A stretch of 14,557 bases of DNA from Microscillaceae bacterium. Its GTDB lineage: Bacteria; Bacteroidota; Bacteroidia; Cytophagales; Microscillaceae. The position numbers were made by a program, and so were the translations under genes. The DNA lies in contig DMXI01000624.1 of the NCBI GenBank assembly GCA_003483885.1, forward strand, positions 1-14,557. Direction: 5' to 3'. A model generated the notes under the pieces. It did not search any database. It had not been told where the DNA came from and saw only the letters and a program-made list of their open reading frames with translations. This document shows, one piece after another, positions 1 through 8,110 of this stretch (position 1 is its first letter; each line of letters begins with the position of its first letter).

Positions 1-1235
1 AAGCGTACCCAAATACGCATCAAACTTTCGTGAGAGATATCTACTACCGAGTCAGCGTCTAAAGGAATGCCTGCGGGAGGCATTAATAATGAACGTCCCG
101 GCTGACGAAACTTTTCAACAATTCTAATGATGGCTTCTTCGCTGGCGCTCGCGATGGCCGAAACTTCAGCCAAGCGAGTGGGTCGTCGTACACCACTGCT
201 ACTATCGCCTGCTTTTTCGGTCAAGGCCTTGAACATTACCTCACAAATCTTTCGCTCTTCTTCTGTCAATTCATCGTAGGCTTCATCGGCATGTTGAGAC
301 AGTGCCGACTTCATCGTTCCGATGGCTTCGTAATGTTCAATATCTATGTGCTCGTCTACATTGGTGCGGTTATCGGTCCAAAAGTCCCAAGTACGCATCA
401 ACGAATGCTGCATAATGGGCAATTGATCAGGATTGTCTCCTACATCATTGAGTAACCGCTGTACCAAACGAGGGGTCATAAGTCCTCCACCAACCAATAC
501 TGGTCCCGTAATCGCCATTTGCTTTTGCTTACGGGTCATTTGCGGAATCATGTAATAACTTTGATTGATCGACTCCGTCAATTCCGGAAAGGCGGCGCAA
601 TCTCCGATAAAATCGGAGCGCATGGTAATAATTAAATAGATAGGCGCATTGGTGCTTTTGATCGCCTCCATTAGTAGGTTTACAAAAGCCAATGATTCGT
701 TGATTGAATCTTTATTTTCTTCGTTTTTTTTGAAACGGAACAATTCCTCAAATTGGTCAATGAGGATTAATACGTTTCTATCTTTAAATTCTTTGGTTTG
801 TTGTACTGCCTCTACTAAGCCTAATGAGCTACTTCGTAGTAAAGTAGATGTAATGGCTTTTTTGATTTGCTTATTTTCTTCGTCGTAAGATTGGTAGGTT
901 TTGTCGTGGGTGAGAATGGCATCTGCCAGATTATCGATAGGTCCCGCTCCAGGGCGGCTTACTACTACGCTCCAGTTGGAGGTACGGTCGGTCATAAATC
1001 CTCCATACAAGATAGGGATTACACCACAATAAATAAAAGAAGACTTACCACTACCTGACGGTCCTACCACCGCCACAAATCGGTTTTCGGCAAGTTTAAG
1101 CAATACTTCATCGCTTTGCCCCTCTCGTCCGAAAAACAAGTAGCTTTCGTCGACCGAGAATGGGCGAAGACCGGGAAAAGGGTTAATGATAGTATTAATC
1201 CCTGAGTACTCATCCTGTAAGATATTTTCTTCCAT
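1..1235 (-). CDS. nSTAND1-type P-loop NTPase, N-terminal part (C-terminus outside the window)
   Basis: This is the first 411 codons of a gene that continues past position 1. The translation opens MEENILQDEY and has NPFPGLRPF at residues 18-26, FFGRE at 34-38, a Walker A loop GPSGSGKSS at 58-66 (Lys64) and a Walker B strand VLILIDQFEELF at 155-166 (Asp160, Glu163/164). An MRSDF sensor-like motif follows at 205-209, then DQLPIMQHSL around 270-279 and SHESLMRIW at 401-409. This order is the hallmark of the nSTAND1 family, a STAND NTPase clade used as a nucleotide-dependent switch. Members usually carry WD40 or other repeats after the NTPase; here that part is not visible. The start is the ATG at 1233-1235, preceded by an A/G-rich stretch rather than a clear Shine-Dalgarno. 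It lies 91 bp downstream of the TIR-like gene on the same strand with no hairpin terminator between them, so co-transcription is likely. Family assignment is strong; cellular role is inference. Confidence 0.9.
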   Translation of the reverse strand, partial: MEENILQDEYSGINTIINPFPGLRPFSVDESYLFFGREGQSDEVLLKLAENRFVAVVGPSGSGKSSFIYCGVIPILYGGFMTDRTSNWSVVVSRPGAGPIDNLADAILTHDKTYQSYDEENKQIKKAITSTLLRSSSLGLVEAVQQTKEFKDRNVLILIDQFEELFRFKKNEENKDSINESLAFVNLLMEAIKSTNAPIYLIITMRSDFIGDCAAFPELTESINQSYYMIPQMTRKQKQMAITGPVLVGGGLMTPRLVQRLLNDVGDNPDQLPIMQHSLMRTWDFWTDNRTNVDEHIDIEHYEAIGTMKSALSQHADEAYDELTEEERKICEVMFKALTEKAGDSSSGVRRPTRLAEVSAIASASEEAIIRIVEKFRQPGRSLLMPPAGIPLDADSVVDISHESLMRIWVR

Positions 1236-1326
1236 GATGGTGTGTTTCTTTTCTTATGTCTCTGTTCGTTCTAGATGTTATTTTAGTCTACACCTAATAA
1301 ATGTGTTGATTGCTTTCGAAGGCTTG

Positions 1327-2913
1327 TTAATTTGAGGATTCACTTTGTTTGTTTTGCATTACTTTATCCAGAATATTTTGCAATCCCAGTTCTTCAGAAA
1401 AGGAGTTTAGATTAGTGTGTTCAATCCTCCTCACATTATAAGTCTTGAGATCTTCGTTTGTAATGCTTTTGTATTCATTAATTGTAAATAAAACTTTTGC
1501 CTGGATTGGCTTTTCTCTTCCAAAGCCAGGAGCCTTCATTAAATCTTTCAATTTAACCTTTACCCATTGTTCATCTGCTTTTTCGGCAAATACAATGGCT
1601 ACATCACAGTATTTTAAACCGTCGATATGTTGTTGACGTACTTCTAAAATTGTTCCCATCAATAATGGGGTAATTACATAAAATCCCAATTCCTGCAAGT
1701 GTTCCATGAGGGCCAGCGCAGGTTGGGTGTCCATCTTATCAAATATAAGATATATTTGTGACTTATCTAAGCTCACTTTCGGCGCATTTTCCCGGTTTCT
1801 TACCTGAGAAGGCGCTTTAATTAAGCTTTTTCTGATCGTTGTTTTAAAATCTTCTAAAGGAATCTGCAATATTTCTGCACCAGATAATCCTTGGGCATCT
1901 TCTCGCAAATTCTCAATAAATCGCTGTTGTTTTTCGCTGGCTTCTACCAATGAAGGTGGGAGCCATATTAATCGGGAAAAGGACTTACTATTATTTACAG
2001 GGGCATTGGCCTCATTGTTTTCCCGAAGTTGATAGCTATGCTCGGAGGCTAATTTGTTTTGTAAGTCTACAATAGAAACATCCGCTCCTTTTACGTTTTC
2101 TCCATATTCGCGGCCAATTAAATGAATCGAGATTACAGATCGCTCCAAGTCTTCTTGCACCGATTTCTCGATAGAATTGGCATCGTTGGGCAAAGTATAA
2201 TTGGGCAAAACCTGATAACCGTATCGTTGCAATTCTCGCTTGATAATTGTACGCTGTACTGCCAGTTCCTGGCTGGTTTCGGCCAAAAAAACCGTTCTAG
2301 CACTGGTTCCTTCTCCTCCCTCGCCAAATATTCCAGTGAGTTGAATATTCTCACGATCTATAGCTTCTTTATTTTCCAGCTTTTGCAAGACATAGTAAAT
2401 GTCATAGGCCAGGTCTACCAAAGTAGTCCAGTAATTCTTCTCTGCATTATTGCTAAAAAAGTCTTCAAACTCTTGCCTTTCACCAGTTTCTCTATCCAGA
2501 TAGTATAAATTATAACTTAACAAGGGTCGCAAAACCTCTGGCTGTTCCTCATACTCTACCGGGAATTTCATTACTTTGAAACAACGTTCATTTGTGGGAA
2601 CTTGTCTCTCACTATCGGTGGTTGATTGAGCAAAAAACTGATTTAATATTTCGAGACTGCCAGTAGCCTGTATATATTCTGGTGATAGAATGGTAACCAA
2701 TAATGGCGCATTATTGAGATTTTCAGTTAAAAAAGTATCACCAGCTTTGATTTCATCACTTGTGATCAGGCCTATTTCAGGATTACGCTGGAGCAATTGG
2801 CTTAACACCATGTTCAAAAAACGCTTGAAACTCGATACCCAGCCAGTGTGTTGCTCCTGATTCACAACTTTATCATCTATCTCTACATAATTTATGAGTA
2901 CATCCTGTTTCAT
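1327..2913 (-). CDS. Protein with three tandem TIR-like domains
   Basis: 528 residues, with no signal peptide or membrane helix, so probably cytosolic. Residues 1-175 look like a diverged TIR domain: DVLINYVEID matches the box-1 DVFISY strand, and LSPEYIQATGSLEIL (76-90) matches the usual SPxYxxSxWCxxEL segment. At the position of the TIR catalytic Glu I read Ile89, and Trp-Cys are Gly-Ser. Residues 206-365 hold a second alpha/beta module (TVFLAETSQEL at 207-217, SRLIWLPPSL at 313-322). Residues 383-520 hold a third, TIR-like one (QIYLIFDKMD, then DEQWVKVKLKDL at 447-458), with Lys454 where Glu would be expected. All three look non-enzymatic, which suits an adaptor or scaffold. The ATG at 2911-2913 opens the conserved first strand immediately, supporting the start. 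The gene sits directly upstream of the nSTAND1 NTPase gene, and TIR-like proteins commonly accompany such NTPases. The gene itself is clear; the three-domain reading is by pattern, not by a profile search. Confidence 0.8.
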   Translation of the reverse strand: MKQDVLINYVEIDDKVVNQEQHTGWVSSFKRFLNMVLSQLLQRNPEIGLITSDEIKAGDTFLTENLNNAPLLVTILSPEYIQATGSLEILNQFFAQSTTDSERQVPTNERCFKVMKFPVEYEEQPEVLRPLLSYNLYYLDRETGERQEFEDFFSNNAEKNYWTTLVDLAYDIYYVLQKLENKEAIDRENIQLTGIFGEGGEGTSARTVFLAETSQELAVQRTIIKRELQRYGYQVLPNYTLPNDANSIEKSVQEDLERSVISIHLIGREYGENVKGADVSIVDLQNKLASEHSYQLRENNEANAPVNNSKSFSRLIWLPPSLVEASEKQQRFIENLREDAQGLSGAEILQIPLEDFKTTIRKSLIKAPSQVRNRENAPKVSLDKSQIYLIFDKMDTQPALALMEHLQELGFYVITPLLMGTILEVRQQHIDGLKYCDVAIVFAEKADEQWVKVKLKDLMKAPGFGREKPIQAKVLFTINEYKSITNEDLKTYNVRRIEHTNLNSFSEELGLQNILDKVMQNKQSESSN

Positions 2914-3025
2914 ACAGCTTAGTGTCTCTTTACTTTTTAGTTATTAATGAGAAAATGTTTAAAAGTTATAATCTAGGCTAAAAATGTGATTTTTACCTCT
3001 GAAGACAAGATTTAAACATATTCTA

Positions 3026-3049
3026 TAAAAAATTATTTATGGCAATAAT
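3026..3049 (-). terminator. Weak A/T-only hairpin with U-tract after the transporter fusion gene
   Basis: Read on the minus strand, ATTATT (3049-3044), a six-base loop GCCATA and AATAAT (3037-3032) form a 6-bp stem, followed directly by five T residues. It begins 30 bases after the stop codon of the 1103-residue protein. The stem contains only A-T pairs, so it is thermodynamically weak, and some transcription could continue into the TIR-like gene. Confidence 0.35.
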
Positions 3050-3078
3050 AAAACCAAAGTAATTTCACAAGAAGTTGC

Positions 3079-6000
3079 CTAAAAATCAAGCTCAAAGAGA
3101 GGTTCTTCTATTTCTAATGATTTATAATGGAATTCTACATTGATATTGTGTATAAATCCTCGTACTAGTTCAGGGAAGGTGCTCATCATTGCAAACAATT
3201 CGTTTTGATCTATTTCGTACAAAACAGTATGGCTGGTAGTAGTTAAACCAGTATAAGTATGGTCATTATCAAGCATTAACAAGTTTCCAAAACTCGCAGT
3301 TTTCTCTAGGTTTATCTCAGCTCCCAGGTTGTTATGCCCAAATAGTCCCCCTTCTACAACAATAAACAAACAGTTTTTAGTTTCGTCGGTATCCAGCGCC
3401 ATTTCCTGGCCTTGTGGTAGCTCTACTATTTTGATAATATCCGAAATTTCAGCCAGAATATCACCTGGTACATTCTTGAAGAGGGGCACTTGTCGCAAAA
3501 ACATGATACGATTGTAGAGCAGATCATCGGCATGGCTTGGTTTTTCCGATGAAAATAAGATGTCGAGTTTAGCTTGTAATGGTTCTTGAATATCTACGTG
3601 AATTCTTGGGCTCACCTGCTTATACAAAGCACGGTCTAGTTTATAGAGTGCCCAAGCCGAAGTTTCCCGCAATAGTTCATCTTCGTGAAATAAATTGGCA
3701 ACCAACTCCTGTTTATCCTCTAGATTTTCGACAAAAGCCAAGGCATACATTGCACAGGCTCTGGTCCAACGATTGGTATAGCGGTAGTCTCTGGTAATCA
3801 AGTGCTTGAGTACTTCTTCATGCGTAAAAGTAATACGAGGGAAGAAGTTTTGAAGTTTGGCAATTTTTTGAGCTACTGAAATATCTTCAAGCAAAGGGAA
3901 TAAGATAGGCTTGAGGTTGTCATCAATGAACATATCTAATAGCTCAATGGCAAACAGTTTCCCTTCGGTTTCTTCACTCTCCAAACTTTGCTGTACCAGT
4001 TCAATAGATTGACTATCATAGATTAATGAAAGTAATCGGAAAATACTATTGAAGTTATATCTGATTTCTTCTTTTAGGGAATCACGCAGTTCTACAGTTT
4101 CCGGCAGTTTTTCTAGTTCCATCAAAGCTGCAAAATCCCAGGTTGCATCACCAATTTCTATCTCCAGAATACTAAAAATAGTTTGGAAACGCTCTTCGGG
4201 TACTACTACATTGCAATAACTCAATGATAATAATACTTGGTCTATAATATCCTGTGCTGGGTGATTGATCTTGTTCCAGAGTAGTTCAATTGCTTTTTCA
4301 CTGCCTATGTGCCCATAAATTTGCACAATTTTGACCATTACTATTTCGTCTTGTCCCGATTTATAAAAAGCGTGCTCCAAAATAGCAATTACTTCATCTC
4401 CACACTCAATCAAAGCCGCAGCCGCCATGTTGCCATATAGCGGAGAGGCCAACAAATCAATTAACACCGTCCAGGTAACCGGACGTTTGATCTTGCGAGC
4501 GGTTATAATAGCTTCTTTCTTTACTTCAGGAACATAATCTTTTAGTAATTGGATTAAATAACGAGTGGTTTCATCTTGATCATATACTCGCATCAACTTG
4601 GCAGCTACTACCCGATCACCTACTTTTTTGGACATCGTCAGACGAACAATGTCTTGATGGGTTACCCCTTCGGCATTTACAGTTGTATAATCTTTTCTAA
4701 GGTTGAATCTGGTAGAAGGACGGCTATCAGAGGTTTGATCCTGATGTCCATTTTGATTACTCTCATTCTTATCATTCAACTTATTCAATAAACTATCCCT
4801 TTGTAATAATTGACTATCTACCGAGATAGCTTCTAAGCTTTTCAGTTTTTTGGAAACAAAGTTTCTGACTTTTCTTACTGGAGATTTTTCAAACTTGGCC
4901 AACGAGCTTTCAAACAAGGCCGGCTCTGTTTTTTCCATAAACTCCAGAATAAATATTATTTTATCAGGATGTTCGCTGTCGAGTTCCTTTTCCAGAATAA
5001 TCCCTATGGCATCGGCACTTTGTAAGCGACTGATATCCTGGGCTTTATTGGTGTTTTCGAGGGTAGATCGTAAACTCTCTTGGTAGCGCGTAAACATCCT
5101 AACAATCACATAAATCCACCCCCCAATGATCAAGAGCAGGAAGTATGAAAATGAAAGCAAGCTAAATATTTTGGTACGCTCAATTGGAATCATAAACAAT
5201 CCCGCAATCAAACCCGCAGTTACTTTGATCAATCCATCCAGGCGAGTCATTACCGTCAATCGTACTGACTTATCGATGGGGAACATAAAAAACTTAAACG
5301 TAGGTTCATCGAAGGCATCTTTGAGCGCCGAAAAGAAGAGTTTACTCAGGGCTACTGCCATAAAGAAGAAAATAAATTTCCCTCCTTGATCGGTAGAGGT
5401 AAAGTCAATCCCCATTAACGAGCCCACCAATACCGTAATCACAGTAAATAAGGCCAACAACAAGGCGTTGATTAGCAGGGTAATCTTAAGGCCATAGTTT
5501 TCTACCAGCCAGTCGCCTACAAATGTTTGGGCCAGCATACTAAATACCAGCGTAATTCCTTCAAATACACCAATAAAGTTTACAAAGTTTTTCTCACTGG
5601 GAAACTGCTTGGTAGCGGTGTTTAGAAATGAATAATCAATGAATCGGGCGGCAATGGTTACAATCATCACAAAGGCGATCATCCAGACAATGTACTTGTC
5701 TTTGAACATTTGAGGAATAGAGAGCTTGGCAGTTACTTTCTCTTGTTCCTGCATTTTGACAAAGTTGATCGCGGGCGAATTGCGTACTAGTAAAATAAAA
5801 ACAAAGATTAATAACGCAATGGCACCAAAACTAATTTCCAGCAGGTCTATGGTGTTGGGTAGTAGGGAGTTGGCAATGGGAATTACCGCAAAAAACGCTA
5901 CCAATGTAGCAAGGCCTTTTCCAATATCTACCCCTCCTACAATACGTTTTTGTTGTTTCAGGTTAAAAATACGGGCAATCATTCCCCAGAAAATCAACAA

Positions 6001-6390
6001 TACGAGGGCTTCAAAAGGAATGTATAGTACAAATGCCAGAAAGACGAGCATGTCTTTTTCGGATTTGGAAGGCAAAAATCCGTAACCAATGCGAATAGCA
6101 AATATAGAAAGGGTAATAAAGATTAATACGACAAGAGATAAACGAGCGTAAGGCAAACGGCGCTGATAATGGGAAAACAAGGTGGTAATGACCATTCCTA
6201 CAATCCCCTGCCCCATAATCGCAAAAGGAAGATAGGTGGCTTCATCCCATGACGTTACGAACAACGCACTTATACTAGTGGTATATGTCGCAAGAAAAAT
6301 TCCAATTAGGAAGCCCATCAATAACAGCAAAAGCACTTGTATCAACTCGCTGTCCTCGATGTTCAACAGTTTAAGAACGACCTGTTTCAT
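3079..6390 (-). CDS. Nucleotide-transporter-like (TLC/MFS) membrane protein fused to HEAT repeats and a degenerate cNMP-binding domain
   Basis: 1103 residues. Residues 1-435 hold about 12 hydrophobic helices, for example near 14-36, 54-75, 83-103, 112-140, 155-175, 185-203, 230-252, 270-292, 300-323, 338-356, 385-402 and 410-431. The opening helices (MGFLIGIFLATYTTSISALF) resemble the bacterial/plastid ATP-ADP exchanger (TLC/NTT) branch of the MFS clan. A charged linker (about 440-570) leads to alpha-helical HEAT-like repeats at about 575-925. Residues 961-1085 match a cyclic-nucleotide-binding beta-roll (FLRQVPLFKNVP, then SFGNLLML). In its phosphate-binding cassette the usual FGE is FGN (Asn1036), and the position of the usual Arg appears to be Thr1045, so cAMP or cGMP binding is doubtful. 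The ATG at 6388-6390 starts a short cytosolic leader before helix 1. The gene is divergent from the 207-residue orphan and 165 bp upstream of the TIR-like gene. The substrate is unknown; a plain MFS transporter or a transporter-derived sensor are alternatives. Confidence 0.82.
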   Translation of the reverse strand: MKQVVLKLLNIEDSELIQVLLLLLMGFLIGIFLATYTTSISALFVTSWDEATYLPFAIMGQGIVGMVITTLFSHYQRRLPYARLSLVVLIFITLSIFAIRIGYGFLPSKSEKDMLVFLAFVLYIPFEALVLLIFWGMIARIFNLKQQKRIVGGVDIGKGLATLVAFFAVIPIANSLLPNTIDLLEISFGAIALLIFVFILLVRNSPAINFVKMQEQEKVTAKLSIPQMFKDKYIVWMIAFVMIVTIAARFIDYSFLNTATKQFPSEKNFVNFIGVFEGITLVFSMLAQTFVGDWLVENYGLKITLLINALLLALFTVITVLVGSLMGIDFTSTDQGGKFIFFFMAVALSKLFFSALKDAFDEPTFKFFMFPIDKSVRLTVMTRLDGLIKVTAGLIAGLFMIPIERTKIFSLLSFSYFLLLIIGGWIYVIVRMFTRYQESLRSTLENTNKAQDISRLQSADAIGIILEKELDSEHPDKIIFILEFMEKTEPALFESSLAKFEKSPVRKVRNFVSKKLKSLEAISVDSQLLQRDSLLNKLNDKNESNQNGHQDQTSDSRPSTRFNLRKDYTTVNAEGVTHQDIVRLTMSKKVGDRVVAAKLMRVYDQDETTRYLIQLLKDYVPEVKKEAIITARKIKRPVTWTVLIDLLASPLYGNMAAAALIECGDEVIAILEHAFYKSGQDEIVMVKIVQIYGHIGSEKAIELLWNKINHPAQDIIDQVLLSLSYCNVVVPEERFQTIFSILEIEIGDATWDFAALMELEKLPETVELRDSLKEEIRYNFNSIFRLLSLIYDSQSIELVQQSLESEETEGKLFAIELLDMFIDDNLKPILFPLLEDISVAQKIAKLQNFFPRITFTHEEVLKHLITRDYRYTNRWTRACAMYALAFVENLEDKQELVANLFHEDELLRETSAWALYKLDRALYKQVSPRIHVDIQEPLQAKLDILFSSEKPSHADDLLYNRIMFLRQVPLFKNVPGDILAEISDIIKIVELPQGQEMALDTDETKNCLFIVVEGGLFGHNNLGAEINLEKTASFGNLLMLDNDHTYTGLTTTSHTVLYEIDQNELFAMMSTFPELVRGFIHNINVEFHYKSLEIEEPLFELDF

Positions 6391-6701
6391 ACTTGTTGTA
6401 ATCCCTACACTATGACCTTGGGTTTGTGTTTAAAAGTAGGTAATAGTGGTATTTATCTTAAAAATTATGCCTGTTTATATTAGGTAAGCCGCTTGTGGGG
6501 CAATTGTACTAAGAAAAGTTGATTTTTCTTGTGTAAGTTTTTTATGAAAATTAAAAATAAGCAATAAAAACGAGTTTGCCTAACTCCTACCCCAGGGATA
6601 GTTTACAAATGGTCAGATGTTAACTATTGCTGTGTGGATACTATAAAACAAGGAAGCTTAGCCACTACTAGGCTGGAAAATTCATTCAAAACTTATTAAT
6701 T
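6391..6701. other. Divergent intergenic spacer, presumed to hold two promoters
   Basis: This 311-bp A/T-rich gap separates the transporter fusion (leftward) from the 207-residue orphan (rightward), so both promoters should lie here. I could not find a convincing match to the Bacteroidota promoter pattern (TTG, about 19-21 bases, TAnnTTTG) for either gene. The only clear structure is the inverted repeat listed at 6511-6530. I see no reading frame with coding character. Confidence 0.5.
6511..6530. repeat. 7-bp inverted repeat in the divergent spacer
   Basis: AAGAAAA, a six-base spacer GTTGAT, then TTTTCTT. Both flanking genes point away from it, so a terminator role for them is unlikely. A regulatory protein site or a chance A/T-rich palindrome are the main options. 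Confidence 0.3.
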
Positions 6702-7325
6702 ATGCCTAATATTTATCAAAAATGGCTTTTTAGGGCCATTGGCCAATACAGTGTCCTTACCATTTCAGAAAACAAGTTTAAGAGAGAAACTTTCCACGAG
6801 GGACAACCTCCTATTGTCAGTGAATATGTCATAAAAGCAATTTATCCCTCTTCGGATGCTCAAAACGGGGTTGTCATTACCCAATCGCCTGACTTTGCCA
6901 ATAAATTCAATGCTTTCCCCTGGTTTAACCAAACCGAAAAAAGTGTGGCTATTCAACTAGATAACTTTCAATTTGATAGCATAGAAGCAGCACAAGCTCC
7001 GCAACAAGCCAACGAAAAGCATGCGATGGTTTTTGTTACATATCAGGAAGACTTGGCCAAGCCTTTTGAAGCTTTGAGTAATGAAGCATTGGAAAAAACC
7101 TTGCAGGAACTGACTAATTTGCTCAAAAATAGGGATCAGCGGATTTTGGAAAGTCTTCCCACTAATCCCGAGGAGTTCAAAACGGTACTTACCAAAGGAT
7201 TTATGCTATTGCTAACCGAAAATGGCTACGACAGAAATGGAGCTTTGCAAACTTTTAAGCTTACTTTTCAGGCACACACTCAGCGTTTTAGGTCTTTTGC
7301 AGAGGAGGTGAGAGCAATGATGTAG
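6702..7325 (+). CDS. Hypothetical protein, 207 residues
   Basis: I do not recognise this family. The protein starts MPNIYQKWLF at an ATG with an A/T-rich leader and no obvious Shine-Dalgarno. It has no signal peptide, membrane helix or cysteine-rich motif, so it is probably cytosolic. The first half (about 1-115) is predicted by eye to be mixed alpha/beta with short strands (ISENKFKRETF, AMVFVTYQED). The second half (about 120-207) is helical and rich in Glu, Leu and Asn (ALEKTLQELTNLLKNRDQRIL, then SFAEEVRAMM). Codon use looks like its neighbours. It is transcribed alone: divergent from the transporter fusion on its left and closed by a strong terminator 27 bp after its stop. No function is proposed. 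Confidence 0.7.
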   Translation: MPNIYQKWLFRAIGQYSVLTISENKFKRETFHEGQPPIVSEYVIKAIYPSSDAQNGVVITQSPDFANKFNAFPWFNQTEKSVAIQLDNFQFDSIEAAQAPQQANEKHAMVFVTYQEDLAKPFEALSNEALEKTLQELTNLLKNRDQRILESLPTNPEEFKTVLTKGFMLLLTENGYDRNGALQTFKLTFQAHTQRFRSFAEEVRAMM

Positions 7326-7352
7326 CAAATGCATCAGCACTTTATTAAACAC

Positions 7353-7394
7353 AAAAAACGACTTTTCTCTCATGATTTAGAAAAGTCGTTTTTT
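7353..7394. terminator. Strong bidirectional intrinsic terminator
   Basis: A perfect 16-bp stem: AAAAAACGACTTTTCT at 7353-7368, a 10-base loop, and its reverse complement at 7379-7394. The A-run at one end and T-run at the other give a U-tract on either strand. It sits between the convergent 207-residue orphan (stop at 7325) and the thioredoxin-like gene (stop at 7427), so it can serve both. The arm sequences and the TTGGGTA two bases beyond the right arm recur in the terminator at 14169-14206. Confidence 0.9.
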
Positions 7395-7426
7395 GCTTGG
7401 GTAATCGTTGTTGTATAGGAACATAC

Positions 7427-8023
7427 CTAAGCTCCTTTATTTACAAAGGCTATCAAATCCTTAAGATTGGTTACGTTTTTGGAACCTAACACCTTTCCTT
7501 CACTATCGAGCAATACTGAAGTAGGTGTACCTTGCACTTTATAATCAATCATTTGCTGAGCGGCGGCCGCCAGCATAGTAGCTTTAATTCCTTTTTTGGC
7601 CTTATAGGCCTTGTTTTGCATTGGAGTAGTGCCATAATGCATGAGTACTACTTTCACATTGGTTTGTTTTTCCTGAAATGCATTGAGTATTGGATAAAAT
7701 TTTTCGCAGTTTTCACAGTTAGCCTGAGAGAAGACCAGTAGGGTTTTTTGCCCTCTCAAATCTTCCAACTTCACTTTTTTCCCCTCTTCATTTGAGAGGC
7801 TAAATTTAGGAGCCTCACTCCCTTTTACCAATGGCTTTTTGGATTCTTCCTGTTCTTTTCGCAATTCAGCCATTTTATCCATAAAGGTAAAAGTACTCTC
7901 TAACTTTTTCTGAGTGGTTTGAATCTGGCTTTTATTGAGGAAAGTATAGTAAGCCGTGATAGCTACGCCTCCCAGGATAAGTAATTGCAGGCTAAACAGA
8001 GAAATTAGGATTGACTTCTTCAT
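7427..8023 (-). CDS. Membrane-anchored thioredoxin-like (TlpA/AhpC-TSA type) protein
   Basis: 198 residues. Residues 4-28 (SILISLFSLQLLILGGVAIT...) form an N-terminal hydrophobic helix without a lipobox, which most likely anchors the protein in the inner membrane with its domain in the periplasm. A charged helical linker (32-63) follows. The thioredoxin fold starts at GSEAPKFSL (68-76), a typical TlpA/peroxiredoxin-like opening, continues with LVFSQANCENCEKFYP (active site Cys103-Glu-Asn-Cys106) and ends with the cis-proline loop QGTPTSVLLD (Pro167). The expected role is thiol-disulfide exchange in the envelope; direction (reductase or oxidase) and client are not evident. The CENC active site, lacking the usual proline, is less common than CxPC. 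The start ATG is at 8021-8023. It lies 87 bp downstream of the lipoprotein gene on the same strand, separated by a hairpin, so any co-transcription would be attenuated. Confidence 0.88.
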   Translation of the reverse strand: MKKSILISLFSLQLLILGGVAITAYYTFLNKSQIQTTQKKLESTFTFMDKMAELRKEQEESKKPLVKGSEAPKFSLSNEEGKKVKLEDLRGQKTLLVFSQANCENCEKFYPILNAFQEKQTNVKVVLMHYGTTPMQNKAYKAKKGIKATMLAAAAQQMIDYKVQGTPTSVLLDSEGKVLGSKNVTNLKDLIAFVNKGA

Positions 8024-8069
8024 GATAATAACAGGTTAATAAAATAAGTGAATTTTAAGATGATAAGGT

Positions 8070-8104
8070 TTTGTCTGGCTACATCGTCAGTGCAGCCAGA
8101 CAAA
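8070..8104 (-). terminator. 11-bp hairpin between the lipoprotein and thioredoxin-like genes
   Basis: Arms 8070-8080 (TTTGTCTGGCT) and 8094-8104 are perfectly complementary around a 13-base loop. On the minus strand the hairpin begins 6 bases after the lipoprotein stop codon. No U-tract follows on either strand, so it may be a weak terminator, an mRNA 3'-end stabiliser or an attenuator before the thioredoxin-like gene. Confidence 0.55.
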
Positions 8105-8110
8105 GTGAGA

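Noticed and set aside
2122..2508. 128-codon plus-strand frame opposite the TIR-like gene
   Set aside because: It is antisense to a long, motif-bearing coding region and its translation shows no recognisable domain.
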